Assembly: GCA_037576195.1 (NCBI GenBank)
Contig: CM075103.1
Coordinates: 24,738,001 to 24,802,000 of the forward strand
Direction of reading: 5' to 3'
DNA: 64,000 nucleotides
DNA from: Phytoseiulus persimilis
Lineage: Eukaryota; Arthropoda; Arachnida; Mesostigmata; Phytoseiidae
Position 1 is the first letter of the stretch. Every line of letters starts with the position of its first letter. Positions 42,153-55,558 of this stretch are shown piece after piece. Position numbers and translations under genes: made by a program. The notes beneath the pieces were generated by a model. It was not told the origin of the DNA. It made no database searches and was given only the letters and a program-made list of their open reading frames with translations.

Positions 42153-43215
42153 GATCGCGATTCTGCAGTTCCGGCGAAACTAATATTATGACCCCCTGTT
42201 TTCTCGTTCGTCGGAAAATAAGCGGTTTCAAAGAAAGAATTGAGCATTTTGGTCGCGGGAAAGCGGAGATAGCGGCTCCCGAAGATCCGATTTTTTCGTG
42301 ATTCTTTGGCGACCTTTTTTCCGCCAATCGAACGTCTCATGGATGGGATACGCTGGAATTCTCCTGGAAACTCTCAGAAGCCTTTTGGAAACGTCCTCCT
42401 CAACGCTTTTCATCAATGTTTGCCTTGCAAGAAGAGACCTTAGAATCAGAGTCGGATTGTCGGAATCATTTTCGTCTTCTCTAGCGACGCAAGAGTCATT
42501 TCACTGCGACCCATTCATCGGTATATACTCGCCAGTTGTTATCGACGGATTCTCGTTGAGAAAGGCGACCAAGTCGCCGTCACTCAGTTCGACAGGTCGG
42601 CCTGATCGTGGCTCATCGTTCAGGTCCTGGTTGCTGTCTTGGAACTTGGCGAACCACCTCTTCACTGTGGAAAGAGACAAAGTGGCTCCACGGAACACGG
42701 GTTCCAATAGCTTCGTCGCGGCCGTTGAATTCCCCTTGAGGAACTCGTAGCGCATTGCGCTCCGGATCAGTTGATCTCGGGTGGGCATTCCGGGTTGATG
42801 GCTGCAGTTTCTGAAATTCCCACTTTCTTCCAGCGTATCCTATCCATGGGACCGTTCAACTGGCGGAAAAAGGGTCACCGAAAAAACACAAAAATATTGA
42901 ATCTTCGGGAGCCGATATCTCCGCTTTGCCGTGACCAAAATGCTCGACTCTTTTTCTGAAACCGCTCATTTTTTAACGAACTTCATGTTTCTAAAGAGAA
43001 ACCAGATGGTCATAATCTTAGCAAAATCGCGGTTTTTCGAATTTCGACCCTTTCAGTAAAATCGATCCTGTGAGCACGGTGCTTTTTAAAAAATCAATCT
43101 GAAAGCCGACTGGATTCCGCACATTTCGTATATTTCATCATCTCTCTGCGCCTCCTGGGAGCGGATCGATGAGCGATTGGAATTAGGGGCCCAGAACTTT
43201 TGCATCCACCCAATA
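42153..43215. repeat. inverted-repeat pair around spacer, U4/U5
   Basis: Right arm 42153-42358 (shortened) and left arm 42828-43215, with the same shortened junction as in U3. Confidence 0.8.
42501..42788 (-). pseudogene. mariner-type HTH ORF, copy 2
   Basis: The 95-codon frame is intact. This is the most diverged copy (MRYEFLKG, AATKLLEPVFRGATL), with mostly amino-acid changes. Confidence 0.7.
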
Positions 43216-45295
43216 GTTATCGGAAGCTTCCCATCGTGCAGAGACCATTATGTCCCGAAAATTCCAAGTTCATTGAAACACACATTTCGGAAAAGACAGT
43301 GCATCGACCTTGAGAGCCACGTTTTGAATTCAAGCTCCAGACCCAGATTTTCAGACGGCCTTTCAAAGCCGTTCGCGAGGAGCTCCATAATGATAACGAG
43401 ATTTTCTTGTCAGCGATTGGCAACCGTTTCCTACATATTCTGAGCGACGTCTCGCTGCGTGGAGCCGTGAAAGTCCGTCCTTTTGACTCTTCTCCGAATA
43501 ATCGGATTGTCAGATTCTCTGTCTGCGTTCGTTCTTCGAGCTTAACCGGAGAAATCTGAAGTATCCATACCACCGAGGGCAGACATGTTCCAGGTCTGTG
43601 CATATGAAATCGGATTTTTTTCTCTGAAGATTTTCCGGTTTCATATGCACCTGATAGCTGGTCGTCCAGCCAGTTTGCATTGATCCGCTAAAATGTCAAG
43701 ATAAACTCAGGCTCCAACCACCGCCCTGAGACAAAAAACCAGGAACGGCTCAACCAAAGGTTGAAGCGACGCGCAGAAATGTGAACGCCAAGTCGGGACG
43801 CAGATGAGATCGTTGATAAATGAACTGGATAGTACGGCGGATCGCCCACAGGAAAGCGAGGCAATGATTTTCTGAGGGGTGTGGTCCACCCCCTAGAGAC
43901 GAAAAAACGCTCTAACACATAGAGATATTGTATCGATAGCGGTTACAAGGATTGAAATTTACCCGAGTGCTCCCGCCTAAAACCCCCCTCAATTTATTCT
44001 CGACGGTCTTATCTTCAGCGCTCCGGAACGTCGACGGACGGTGATCAATTTGTCGAAGTACGATTTGCCCGAGGATTCTGTGTGTTCCCGATTCTACTTG
44101 GAGCCAGCGGATTTGCATGAACAGGACTCGGGGACTTATCAGTCGCATTGTGATGACGTTCACTCCCGGCAGATTAATCGGTTTCGGCGTGTATTTGAAT
44201 CCATTGAAGACGGCCGAGGCTGGTTTGCGACAGTGGGTAGGACTGGAGTTCGACGACGCCCTCGCGGAAGAGCCGAAGACATCTTTTTTTCTTTTTTCCT
44301 TTCCTCAATGAGGCGTCACAGGTGGAACACAGTTTTGCAGGACGATCCACACACCCTATAAGTTCTATCAATGGCTAATGTCCCTGTCCCGCATCGCCGG
44401 GATAATTACGGCATCATAACCGATCACACACAGAGCACGCGTGACCTGATTCTTGTTCCATGAACAGTTTGTGAAGTTTCGCTGTCGCCGCCTTTTTTTC
44501 GTATTTCAGGTCATTCGGCGTATCTATCATCTCATCACAGCTCTCGATCTCGTTCGACTCCTATTATGATATATCTGTGTGCTCCTCGGTGTCATGCTGG
44601 TTGTGAGTGATTGGATTTCCTATACTTACAGTCGAGATTGAGCATCCGTTACCCGTATGCCTTGAGTTCGACTCAATTGTGCTTCGGCGTCGAACATCTT
44701 CTCGGACCGCATCTTAGCAATTCGGTAAAAGTCATCCCCTTCCTCTCACGAATTCCGACATCATGGCTGCGTACCTCTGGTCTGTCCTCGACACTCTCGA
44801 GATCATTCGACCCTTTCACGTACCCCGTGCCACCGGAAACAAATGCCGGCATAGTCCTACGAGCTCCCGAAATCAATCTGGGACGAATGACCCGAGCGCG
44901 ATCAAGGGAAGGGGGCGTCCGTGTACGCACACTGTATCGGACCACATGCATCGGAAGGCTCGATTCTCCGGACGCATAACTCCATACGCATGAGCGACCT
45001 ACTGGCAATTGAATCCCCGAAGTAGATAACATTGGGATCCCTTGCTGAGTAAACTAGCACACGATTTTTTTCGGTCACCCCTTCTTTCTCCTCCTGCAAG
45101 ATTTGGAAGCTGTTTCAATCTCATTCGCTGCTCGGGAATTGACTCTCAGTTCGTCAATCACTTTTCGGCATGATTATAACGCGGACTGATTTCCATCTAT
45201 CATCATCAACATTATTCAGAGATGTTGCGAAGAATGAGCAGTCGAAATTCTAATCTGAGACGATGCTTTATTGAAAATTTCATACAAGTCGCCCA

Positions 45296-46234
45296 TCAAT
45301 ACATGGGGCCGTTCACACCCGGATGCAGGTAAGTGCAATTCGGGCCGAGTCGACAGTTTCCAGCTTCGAAAAATTTGCACAAGGACCTCGTTGCGCGATG
45401 AGGATGTCTGCGTCCTCTCCTTCGCTCATGGTCTCGCCGGAGAGGCAGCATCGTGGAGTGAGCCGGTACCGACAGCGAGCCCTGGTTATTCCCTGATTCC
45501 GCTCCCCGAAACTGAGGAACCAGACCGAAGGGAGGCGGGCTTGGCGGTGCTTCGGCACGCCTCTGCGCGGCAAGATACTCTTCAGTAAAATACTCCGGGA
45601 TCCATTTTTGCGGAACCATCTGCGTCTGACGACTCCAATCAAGGATAGAAGGAGCTGATCCAACATTCCACAAACTTGCGGCCATCGCCAGTGAAGCACC
45701 GGCTGATCCTCCGCCGAAACATTGAGCGGTCGACAGAATCTGGGAGTTATCCCGGAATTGATGGAGAGCCTGAATTGGAGAATTTGACAGAGTGGCAGGC
45801 GAAGCTCCTCCGGCCGATTCTTCCTCAGTGGAGTACTCATGAACCGATGGTACTCTCGCAGCTCCAAGTATCAGCGACAGTCGATATTCCATCTCAGAAC
45901 CTTCACGAATCGGCTCTGGTACTTCCAACGGAGCAGCTGGTTTGGACGAGAGTCTGGATATTCGGTACCCCTGGGGTTGAGCGGTACCAGTGGCGATCGG
46001 AGCACCATCCAGGGCGATCTTCCTGCTCTGTCTGGAGTCAATCGGATTTTTCCGGGCCGATACTCCGCTCCGCTGAGTCCTCGATTGTTGAGCGTTACCG
46101 AATCCTTTATGCAGTCTCCTCTCGTTTTTCGTCTGGCGATCGTCCGCTTCGCGTGGTGTGTCCGGAATCGGTCGTTTCGTTCCGATACGTCCACACTTGC
46201 GCTCACCTGAGAAAGGAGTATTGATCGCGCTCAT
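45296..46234 (-). CDS. CCCH zinc-finger protein, intact copy 2 (U5)
   Basis: 312 codons, same architecture as the U3 copy. The basic run before the finger reads HERRRGRRHPHRATR, and the four zinc ligands are intact. The poly(A) signal and upstream TTAAAA box are conserved. Confidence 0.75.
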   Translation of the reverse strand: MSAINTPFSGERKCGRIGTKRPIPDTPREADDRQTKNERRLHKGFGNAQQSRTQRSGVSARKNPIDSRQSRKIALDGAPIATGTAQPQGYRISRLSSKPAAPLEVPEPIREGSEMEYRLSLILGAARVPSVHEYSTEEESAGGASPATLSNSPIQALHQFRDNSQILSTAQCFGGGSAGASLAMAASLWNVGSAPSILDWSRQTQMVPQKWIPEYFTEEYLAAQRRAEAPPSPPPFGLVPQFRGAESGNNQGSLSVPAHSTMLPLRRDHERRRGRRHPHRATRSLCKFFEAGNCRLGPNCTYLHPGVNGPMY

Positions 46235-47038
46235 TTTCTCACGTTCTGTTGAAGGAGCGGGAAACACGCCTTGGAACTTCGGCACAGTTTGATAACTCAG
46301 AGAGCACTTTCGAGATGCTCTTTCGACGCGATCCGACGAAGAAGTGAGCACCAGCGAAGGGTGCGACCGCTTTTAAGGTCTGATCGAGGCGAAGAGACCG
46401 GTGCGCTCGGGGGAGGGGCTGTGGTCACATGAATTCCGAATACTCACAGCGGAGATGCAACCCGGAATGCGAGAACACCCCTATTAATGCCAGGGGTGCC
46501 GACTGTGTGCTCGTATTCAGAGAAACCGGATGCTCATGGAATGGAATTCGCTAGAGATCACTCTGTGTGAGGATATCGATCAGATTGTTGATCGGAGTCT
46601 AGATTTGCTCGGAATTCTTCAATGCAACCCCGGTAGAACGGATTGGGCTTCCCCAAACGAATCTCTGTCGCTGCCTCTCACGGACGACCTTTTCCCACGT
46701 TTCAATAAGATTCCGTGCCGGAGAAGGGAGTTACTCTGAGGCTCTGAGGGTGAGAAACAGGCCTTCCGTGAGATTCTGAACCGTCAATGTGATCCAACCG
46801 GCTCCACACTCCGCTGCTTGCAATCGATTCGATTCTATCCAGCTTCTTTCTTCAGCTTAGAGTACGACTAGATCGTCAGGATATGCAGCGGAGAGAGTTT
46901 CAATCGACTCGCACCGAGCCATCGCTAATTTCCAGACCCACGGTTCTGTGGGAACGGCAAGTGAGAACCGCGGTGCGGAACCGCGACCATCGGCCGAAAC
47001 GATAACGGCAATTCACAACCGCCTCACTCTCATTTCAG

Positions 47039-48115
47039 GATCGCGATTCTGCAGTTCCGGCGAAACTAATATTATGACCCCCTGTTTTCTCGTTCGTCGG
47101 AAAATAAGCGGTTTCAAAGAAAGAATTGAGCATTTTGGTCGCGGGAAAGCGGAGATAGCGGCTCCCGAAGATCCGATTTTTTCGTGATTCTTTGGCGACC
47201 TTTTTTCCGCCAATCGAACGTCTCATGGATGGGATACGCTGGAATTCCCCTGGAAACTCTCAGAAGCCTTTTGGAAGAGTCCTCTCAACGCTTCTCATCA
47301 ATGTTTGCCTTGCAAGAAGAGACCTTAGAATCAGAGTCGGATTGTCGGAATCATTTTCGTCTTCTCCAGCGACGGAAGAGTCATTTCACTGCGACCCATT
47401 CATCGGTATATACTCGCCAGTTGTTATCGACGGATTCTCGTTGAGAAAGGCGACCAAGTCGCCGTCACTCAGCTCGACAGGTCGGCCTGATCGTGGCTCA
47501 TCGTTCAGGTCCTGGTTGCTGTCTTGGAACTTGGCGAACCACCTCTTCACTGTGGAAAGAGACAAAGTGCTTCACGGAACACGGGTTCCAATTGCTTCGT
47601 CTCGGCCGTTGAATTCCCCTTGAGGAACTCGTAGAGCATTGCGCTCCGGATCAGTTGATCTCGGGTGGGCATTCCGGGTTGATGGCTGCAGTTTTTGAAA
47701 TTCCCACTTTCTTCCAGCGTATCCTATCCAAGGCTACCGTTCGACTGGCGGAAAAAGGGTCACCTAAAAAACACAAAAATATTGAATCTTCGGGAGCCGA
47801 TATCTCCGCTTTGCCGTGGCCAAAATGCTCAACTTTTTTTCTGAAACCGCTCATTTTTTGACGAACTTCATGTTTCTAGAGAGAAACCAGAGGGTCATAA
47901 TCTTAGGTTTCGTCGGAAGCGCAAAATCGCGGTTTTCCGAATTTCGACCCTTTCAGTAAAATCGATCCTGTGAGCACGGTGCTTTTTAAAAAATCAATCT
48001 GAAAGCCGACTGGATTCCGCACATTTCGTATATTTCATCATCTCTCTGCGCCTCCTGGGAGCGGATTGATGAGCGATTGGAATTAGGGGCCCAGAACTTT
48101 TGCATCCACCCAATA
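47039..48115. repeat. inverted-repeat pair around spacer, U5/U6
   Basis: Right arm 47039-47244 (shortened) and left arm 47712-48115 (full length). Confidence 0.8.
47386..47672 (-). pseudogene. mariner-type HTH ORF, copy 3, frameshifted
   Basis: One G is missing near 47568 (AAAGTGCTTC against AAAGTGGCTTC), which breaks the frame between the two helix-turn-helix halves. Confidence 0.75.
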
Positions 48116-50196
48116 GTTATCGGAAGCTTCCCATCGTGCGGAGACCATTATGTCCCGAAAATTCCAAGTTCATTGAAACACACATTTCGGAAAAGACAGT
48201 GCATCGACCTTGAGAGCCACGTTTTGAATTCAAGCTCCAGACCCAGATTTTCAGACGGCCTTTCAAAGCCGTTCGCGAGGAGCTCCATAATGATAACGAG
48301 ATTTCTTTGTCAGCGATTGGCAACCGTTTCCTACATATTCTGAGCGACGTCTCGCTGCGTGGAGCCGTGAAAGTCCGTCCTTTTGACTCCTCTCCGAATG
48401 ATCGGATTGTCAGATACTCTGTCTGCGTTCGTTCTTCGAGCTTAACCGGAGAAATCTGAAGTATCCATACCACCGAGGGCAGACATGTTCCAGGTCTGTG
48501 CATATGAAATCGGAATTTTTTTCTCTGAAGATTTTCCGGTTTCATATGCACCTGATAGCTGGTCGTCCAGCCAGTTTGCATTGATCCGCTAAAATGTCAA
48601 GATAAATTCAGGCTCCAACCACCGCCCTGAGACAAAAAACCAGGAACGGCTCAACCAGAGGTTGAAGCGACGCGCAGAAATGTGAACGCCAAGTCGGGAC
48701 GCAGATGAGATCGTTGATAAATGAACTGGATAGTACGGCGGATCGCCCACAGGAAAGCGAGGCAATGATTTTCTGAGGGGTGTGGTCCACCCCCTAGAGA
48801 CGAAAAAACGCTCTAACACATAGAGATATTGTATCGATAAGCGGTTACAAGGATTGAAATTTACCCGAGTGCTCCCGCCTAAAACCCCCCTCAATTTATT
48901 CTCGACGGTCTTATCTTCAGCGCTCCGGAACGTCGACGGACGGTGATCAATTTGTCGAAGTACGATTTGCCCGAGGATTCTGTGTGTTCCCGATTCTACT
49001 TGGAGCCAGCGGATTTGCATGAACAGGACTCGGGGACTTATCAGTCGCATTGTGATGACGTTCACTCCCGGCAGATTAATCGGTTTCGGCGTGTATTTGA
49101 ATCCATTGAAGACGGCCGAGGCTGGTTTGCGACAGTGGGTAGGACTGGAGTTCGACGACGCCCTCGCGGAAGAGCCGAAGACATCTGTAGAAATTTTTCC
49201 TTTCCTCAATGAGGCGTCACAGGTGGAACACAGTTTTGCAGGACGATCCACACACCCTATAAGTTCTATCAATGGCTAATGTCCCTGTCCCGCATCGCCG
49301 AGATAATTACGGCATCATAACCGATCACACACAGAGCACGCGTGACCTGATTCTTGTTCCATGAACAGTTTGTGAAATTTCGCTGTCGCCGCCTTTTTTT
49401 CGTATTTCAGGTCATTCGGCGTATCTATCATCTCATCACAGCTCTCGATCTCGTTCGACTCCTATTATGATATATCTGTGTGCTCCTCGGTGTCATGCTG
49501 GTTGTGAGTGATTGGATTTCCTATACTTACAGTCGAGTTTGAGCATCCGTTAACCGTATGCCTTGAGTTCGACTCAATTGTGCTTCGGCGTCAAACATCT
49601 TCTCGGACCGCATCTCAGCAATTCGGTGAAAGTCATCCCCGTCCTCTCACGAATTCCGACATCATGGCTGCGTACCTCTGGTCTGTCCTCGACACTCTCG
49701 AGATCATTCGACCCTCTCACGTACCCCGTGCCACCGGAAACAAATGCCGGCATAGTCCTACGAGCTCCCGAAATCAATCTGGGACGAATGACCCGAGCGC
49801 GATCAAGGGAAGGGGGCGTCCGTGTACGCACACTGTATCGGACCACATGCATCGGAAGGCTCGATTCTCCGGACGCATAACTCCATACGCATGAGCGACC
49901 TACTGGCAATTGAATCCCCGAAGTAGATAACATTGGGATCCCTTGCTGAGTAAACTAGCACACGATTTTTTTCGGTCACCCCTTCTTTCTCCTCCTGCAA
50001 GATTTGGAAGCTGTTTCAATCTCATTCGCTGCTCGGGAATTGACTCTCAGTTCGTCAATCACTTTTCGGCATGATTATAACGCGGACTGATTTCCATCTA
50101 TCATCATCAACATTATTCAGAGATGTTGCGAAGAATGAGCAGTCGAAATTCTAATCTGAGACGATGCTTTATTGAAAATTTCATACAAGTCGCCCA

Positions 50197-51135
50197 TCAA
50201 TACATGGGGCCGTTCACACCCGGATGCAAGTAAGTGCAATTCGGGCCGAGTCGACAGTTTCCAGCTTCGAAAAATTTGCACAAGGACCTCGGCGCGCGAT
50301 GAGGATGTCTGCGTCCTCTCCTTTGCTCATGGTCTCGCCGGAGAGGCAGCATCGTGGAGTGAGCCGGTACCGACAGCGAGCCCTGGTTATTCCCTGATTT
50401 CGCACCCCGAAACTGAGGAACCAGACCGAAGGGAGGCGGGCTTGGCGGTGCTTCGGCACGCCTCTGCGCGGCAAGATACTCTTCAGTAAAATACTCCGGG
50501 ATCCATTTTTGCGGAACCATCTGCGTCTGACGACTCCAATCAAGGATAGAAGGAGCTGATCCAACATTCCACAAACTTGCGGCCATCGCCAGTGAAGCAC
50601 CGGCTGATCCTCCGCCGAAACATTGAGCGGTCGACGGAATCTGGGAGTTATCCCGGAATGGATGGACAGCCTGAATTGGAGAATTTGACAGAGTGGCAGG
50701 CGAAGCTCCTCCGGCCGATTCTTCCTCAGTGGAGTACTCATGAACCGATGGTACTCTCGCAGCTCCAAGTATCAGCGACAGTCGATATTCCATCTCAGAA
50801 CCTTCACGAATCGGCTCTGGTACTTCCAACGGAGCAGCTGGTTTGGACGAGAGTCTGGGTATTCGGTACCCCTGGGGTTGAGCGGTACCAGTGGCGATCG
50901 GAGCACCATCCAGGGCGATCTTCCTGGTCTGTCTGGAGACAATCGGATTTTTCCGGACCGATACTCCGCTCCGCTGAGTCCTCGATTGTTGAGCGTTACC
51001 GAATCCCTTATGCAGTCTCCTCTCGTTTTTCGTCGGGCGATCGTCCGCTTCGCGTGGTGTGTCGGGAATCGGTCGTTTCGTTCCGATACGTCCACACTTG
51101 CGCTCACCTGAGAAAGGAGTATTGATCGCGCTCAT
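50197..51135 (-). CDS. CCCH zinc-finger protein, intact copy 3 (U6)
   Basis: 312 codons. It has SVRKNPIVSRQTRK where U3 has SARKNPIDSRQSRK, a variant shared with U4 and U7, so these three form one allele group. The finger is intact. Confidence 0.75.
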   Translation of the reverse strand: MSAINTPFSGERKCGRIGTKRPIPDTPREADDRPTKNERRLHKGFGNAQQSRTQRSGVSVRKNPIVSRQTRKIALDGAPIATGTAQPQGYRIPRLSSKPAAPLEVPEPIREGSEMEYRLSLILGAARVPSVHEYSTEEESAGGASPATLSNSPIQAVHPFRDNSQIPSTAQCFGGGSAGASLAMAASLWNVGSAPSILDWSRQTQMVPQKWIPEYFTEEYLAAQRRAEAPPSPPPFGLVPQFRGAKSGNNQGSLSVPAHSTMLPLRRDHEQRRGRRHPHRAPRSLCKFFEAGNCRLGPNCTYLHPGVNGPMY

Positions 51136-52207
51136 TTTCTCACGTTCTGTTGAAGGAGCGGGAAACACGCTTTGGAACTTCGGCACAGTTTGATAACTCA
51201 GAGAGCACTTTCGAGATGCTCTTTCGACGCGATCCGACGAAGAAGTGAGCACCAGCGAAGGGTGCGACCGCTTTTAAGGTCTGATCGAGGCGAAGAGACC
51301 GGTGCGCTCGGGGGAGGGGCTGTGGTCACATGAATTCCGAATACTCACAGCGGAGATGCAACCCGGAATGCGAGAACACCCCTATTAATGCCAGGGGTGC
51401 CGACTGTGTGCTCGTATTCAGAGAAACCGGATGCTCATGGAATGGAATTCGCTAGAGATCACTCTGTGTGAGGATATCGATCAGATTGTTGATCGGAGTC
51501 TAGATTTGCTCGGAATTCTTCAATGCAACCCCGGTAGAACGGATTGGGCTTCCCCAAACGAATCTCTGTCGCTGCCTCTCACGGACGACCTTTTCCCACG
51601 TTTCAATAAGATTCCGTGCCGGAGAAGGGAGTTACTCTGAGGCTCTGAGGGTGAGAAACAGGCCTTCCGTGAGATTCTGAACCGTCAATGTGATCCAACC
51701 GGCTCCACACTCCGCTGCTTGCAATCGATTCGATTCTATCCAGCTTCTTTCTTCAGCTTAGAGTACGACTAGATCGTCAGGATATGCAGCGGAGAGAGTT
51801 TCAATCGACTCGCATCGAGCCATCGCTAATTTCCAGACCCACGGTTCTGTGGGAACGGCAAGTGAGAACCGCGGTGCGGAACCGCGACCATCGGCCGAAA
51901 CGATAACGGCAATTCACAAACGTGCCTCACTCTCATTTCAGGAGACTCACTCAAGCCTGGAGTCAATTACAATTGGGCGCAAGCCTTCACAATATTCCCG
52001 TATCGCTCGGCCTCCGGATGACGCGTCACGCGTTGGCAGCGGACTATTTTCTGTTAATCCGCTGTTTGCTTGAATGTTCTCCCAAAGAGCTCGTTGATTT
52101 CCACTATTCGATTCCCGAGTTTCAGGACACGGAAAAAATGAGTGACTTCGTTTGGAACTTCAAATGCAATTGCATCTGCGGATCTATTGCCCCTAGCTGC
52201 GAGGATG

Positions 52208-53479
52208 TATTGAGTGGATGCAAAAGTTCTGGGCCCCTAATTTCAATCGCTCATAAATCCGCTCCCGGGAGGCGCAAAAAAGATAATAAAATATACGAAA
52301 TGAGCGGGATTCAGTCGGCTTTCAGATGGAATCCACCGCGACATATTTTGAAGAGCACCGTGCTCTTAGCATCGATTTTACTGAGAGGGTCGAAATTCGA
52401 AAAATCGCGATTCTGCAGTTCCGGCGAAACTAATATTACGACCCCCTGTTTTCTCGTTCGTCGGAAAATAAGCGGTTTCAAAGAAAGAATTGAGCATTTT
52501 GGTCGCGGCAAAGCGGAGATAGCGGCTCCCGAAGATCCGATTTTTTCGTGATTCTTTGGCGACCTTTTTTCCGCCAATCGAACGTCTCATGGATGGGATA
52601 CGCTGGAATTCCCCTGGAAACTCTCAGAAGCCTTTTGGAAACGTCCTCTCAACGCTTCTCATCAATGTTTGCCTTGCAAGAAGAGACCTTAGAATCAGAG
52701 TCGGATTGTCGGAATCATTTTCGTCTTCTCTAGCGACGGAAGAGTCATTTCACTGCGACCCATTCATCGGTATATACTCGCCAGTTGTTATCGACGGATT
52801 CTCGTTGAGAAAGGCGACCAAGTCGCCGTCACTCAGTTCGACAGGTCGGCCTGATCGTGGCTCATCGTTCAGGTCCTGGTTGCTGTCTTGGAACTTGGCG
52901 AACCACCTCTTCACTGTGGAAAGAGACAAAGTGGCTTCACGGAACACGGGTTCCAATTGCTTCGTCTCGGCCGTTGAATATCCCCTTGAGGAACTCGTAG
53001 AGCATTGCGCTCCGGATCAGTTGATCTCGGGTGGGCATTGCGGGTTGATGGCTGCAGTTTTTGAAATTCCCACTTTCTTCCAGCGTATCCTATCCAAGGG
53101 ACCGTTCAACTGGCGGAAAAAGGGTCACCAAAAAAACACAAAAATATTGAATCTTCGGGAGCCGATATCTCCGCTTTGCCGTGGCCAAAATGCTCAACTT
53201 TTTTTCTGGAACCGCTCATTTTTTGACGAACTTCATGTTTCTAGAGAGAAACCAGAGGGTCATAATCTTAGTTTCGCTGGAAGCGCAAAATCGCGGTTTT
53301 CCGAATTTCGACCCTTTCAGTAAAATCGATCCTGTGAGCACGGTGCTTTTTAAAAAATCCATCTGAAAGCCGACTGGATTCCGCACATTTCGTATATTTT
53401 ATCATCTCTCTGCGCCTCCTGGGAGCGGATTGATGAGCGATTGGAATTAGGGGCCCAGAACTTTTGCATCCACCCAATA
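52208..53479. repeat. inverted-repeat pair around spacer, U6/U7 (full arms)
   Basis: Right arm 52208-52608 and left arm 53078-53479, each about 400 bp and clearly diverged from each other (more than the units are from one another). A 470-bp spacer separates them. On one strand this could fold into a hairpin of about 1.27 kb. Confidence 0.85.
52750..53038 (-). pseudogene. mariner-type HTH ORF, copy 4, frameshifted
   Basis: One extra base near 52980 (GTTGAATATCCCC against GTTGAATTCCCC) shifts the first helix region. The remainder is intact. Confidence 0.75.
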
Positions 53480-55558
53480 GTTATCGGAAGCTTCCCATCG
53501 TGCGGAGACCATTATGTCCCGAAAATTCCAAGTTCATTGAAACACACATTTCGGAAAAGACAGTGCATCGACCTTGAGAGCCACGTTTTGAATTCAAGCT
53601 CCAGACCCAGATTTTCAGACGGCCTTTCAAAGCCGTTCGCGAGGAGCTCCATAATGATAACGAGATTTCTTTGTCAGCGATTGGCAACCGTTTCCTACAT
53701 ATTCTGAGCGACGTCTCGCTGCGTGGAGCCGTGAAAGTCCGTCCTTTTGACTCCTCTCCGAATGATCGGATTGTCAGATACTCTGTCTGCGTTCGTTCTT
53801 CGAGCTTAACCGGAGAAATCTGAAGTATCCATACCACCGAGGGCAGACATGTTCCAGGTCTGTGCATATGAAATCGGAATTTTTTCTCTGAAGATTTTCC
53901 GGTTTCATATGCACCTGATAGCTGGTCGTCCAGCCAGTTTGCATTGATCCGCTGAAATGTCAAGATAAATTCAGGCTCCAACCACCGCCCTGAGACAAAA
54001 AACCAGGAACGGCTCAACCAAAGGTTGAAGCGACGCGCAGAAATGTGAACGCCAAGTCGGGATGCAGATGAGATCGTTGATAAATGAACTGGATAGTACG
54101 GCGGATCGCCCACAGGGAAGCGAGGCAATGATTTTCTGAGGGGTGTGGTCCACCCCCTAGAGACGAAAAAACGCTCTAACACATAGAGATATTGTATCGA
54201 TAGCGGTTACAAGGATTAAAATTTTCCCGAGTGCTCCCGCCTAAAACCCCATTCAATTTATTCTCGACGGTCTTATCTTCAGCGCTCCGGAACGTCGACG
54301 GACGGTGATCAATTTGTCGAAGCACGATTTGCCCGAGGATTCTGTGTGTTCCCGATTCTACTTGGAGCCATCGGATTTGCATGAACAGGACTCGGGGACT
54401 TATTAGTCGCATTGTGATGGCAGTTCACTTCCGGCAAAATAATCGGTTTCGGCGTGTATTTGAATCCATTGGAGACGGCCGAGGCTGGTTTGCGACTGTG
54501 GGCAGGACTGGAGTTCGACGACGCCCTCGCGGAAGAGCCGAAGACATCTGTAGAAATTTTTCCTTTCCTCAATGAGGCGTCACAGGTGGAACACAGTTTT
54601 GCAGGACGATCCACACACCCTATAAGTTCTATCAATGGCTAATGTCCCTGTCCCGCATCGCCGAGATAATTACGGCATCATAACCGATCACACACAGAGC
54701 ACGCGTGACCTGATTCTTGTTCCATGAACAGTTTGTGAAATTTCGCTGTCGCCGCCTTTTTTTCGTATTTCAGGTCATTCGGCGTATCTATCATCTCATC
54801 ACAGCTCTCGATCTCGTTCGACTCCTATTATGATATATCTGTGTGCTCCTCGGTGTCATGCTGGTTGTGAGTGATTGGATTTCCTATACTTACAGTCGAG
54901 TTTGAGCATCCGTTAACCGTATGCCTTGAGTTCGACTCAATTGTGCTTCGGCGTCAAACATCTTCTCGGACCGCATCTCAGCAATTCGGTAAAAGTCATC
55001 CCCGTCCTCTCACGAATTCCGACATCATGGCTGCGTACCTCTGGTCTGTCCTCGACACTCTCGAGATCATTCGACCCTCTCACGTACCCCGTGCCACCGG
55101 AAACAAATGCCGGCATAGTCCTACGAGCTCCCGAAATCAATCTGGGACGAATGACCCGAGCGCGATCAAGGGAAGGGGGCGTCCGTGTACGCACACTGTA
55201 TCGGACCACATGCATCGGAAGGCTCGATTCTCCGGACGCATAACTCCATACGCATGAGCGACTTACTGGCAATTGAATCCCCGAAGTAGATAACATTGGG
55301 ATCCCTTGCTGAGTAAACTAGCACACGATTTTTTTCGGTCACCCCTTCTTTCTCCTCCTGCAAGATTTGGAAGCTGTTTCAATCTCATTCGCTGCTCGGG
55401 AATTGACTCCCAGTTCGTCAATCACTTTCGGCATGATTATAACGCGGACTGATTTCCATCTATCATCATCAACATTATTCAGAGATGTTGCGAAGAATGA
55501 GCAGTCGAAATTCTAATCTGAGACGATGCTTTATTGAAAATTTCATACAAGTCGCCCA

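Larger units (their letters stand above)
37997..42849. repeat. array unit U4 (4853 bp)
   Basis: A full unit with a shortened right arm and a frameshifted CCCH gene. Like U1-U3 it lacks the 33-bp hairpin-forming insertion seen in U5-U8. Confidence 0.95.
42850..47734. repeat. array unit U5 (4885 bp)
   Basis: A full unit with a shortened right arm. It is the first unit with the 33-bp insertion after TTTTCCGG (about 43635-43675) that completes a small hairpin, and it has an intact CCCH gene. Confidence 0.95.
47735..53099. repeat. array unit U6 (5365 bp)
   Basis: This is the first unit with the full-length right arm and the extra segment of about 0.5 kb between CTCATTTCAG and the arm. It carries the hairpin insertion and an intact CCCH gene. 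Confidence 0.95.
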
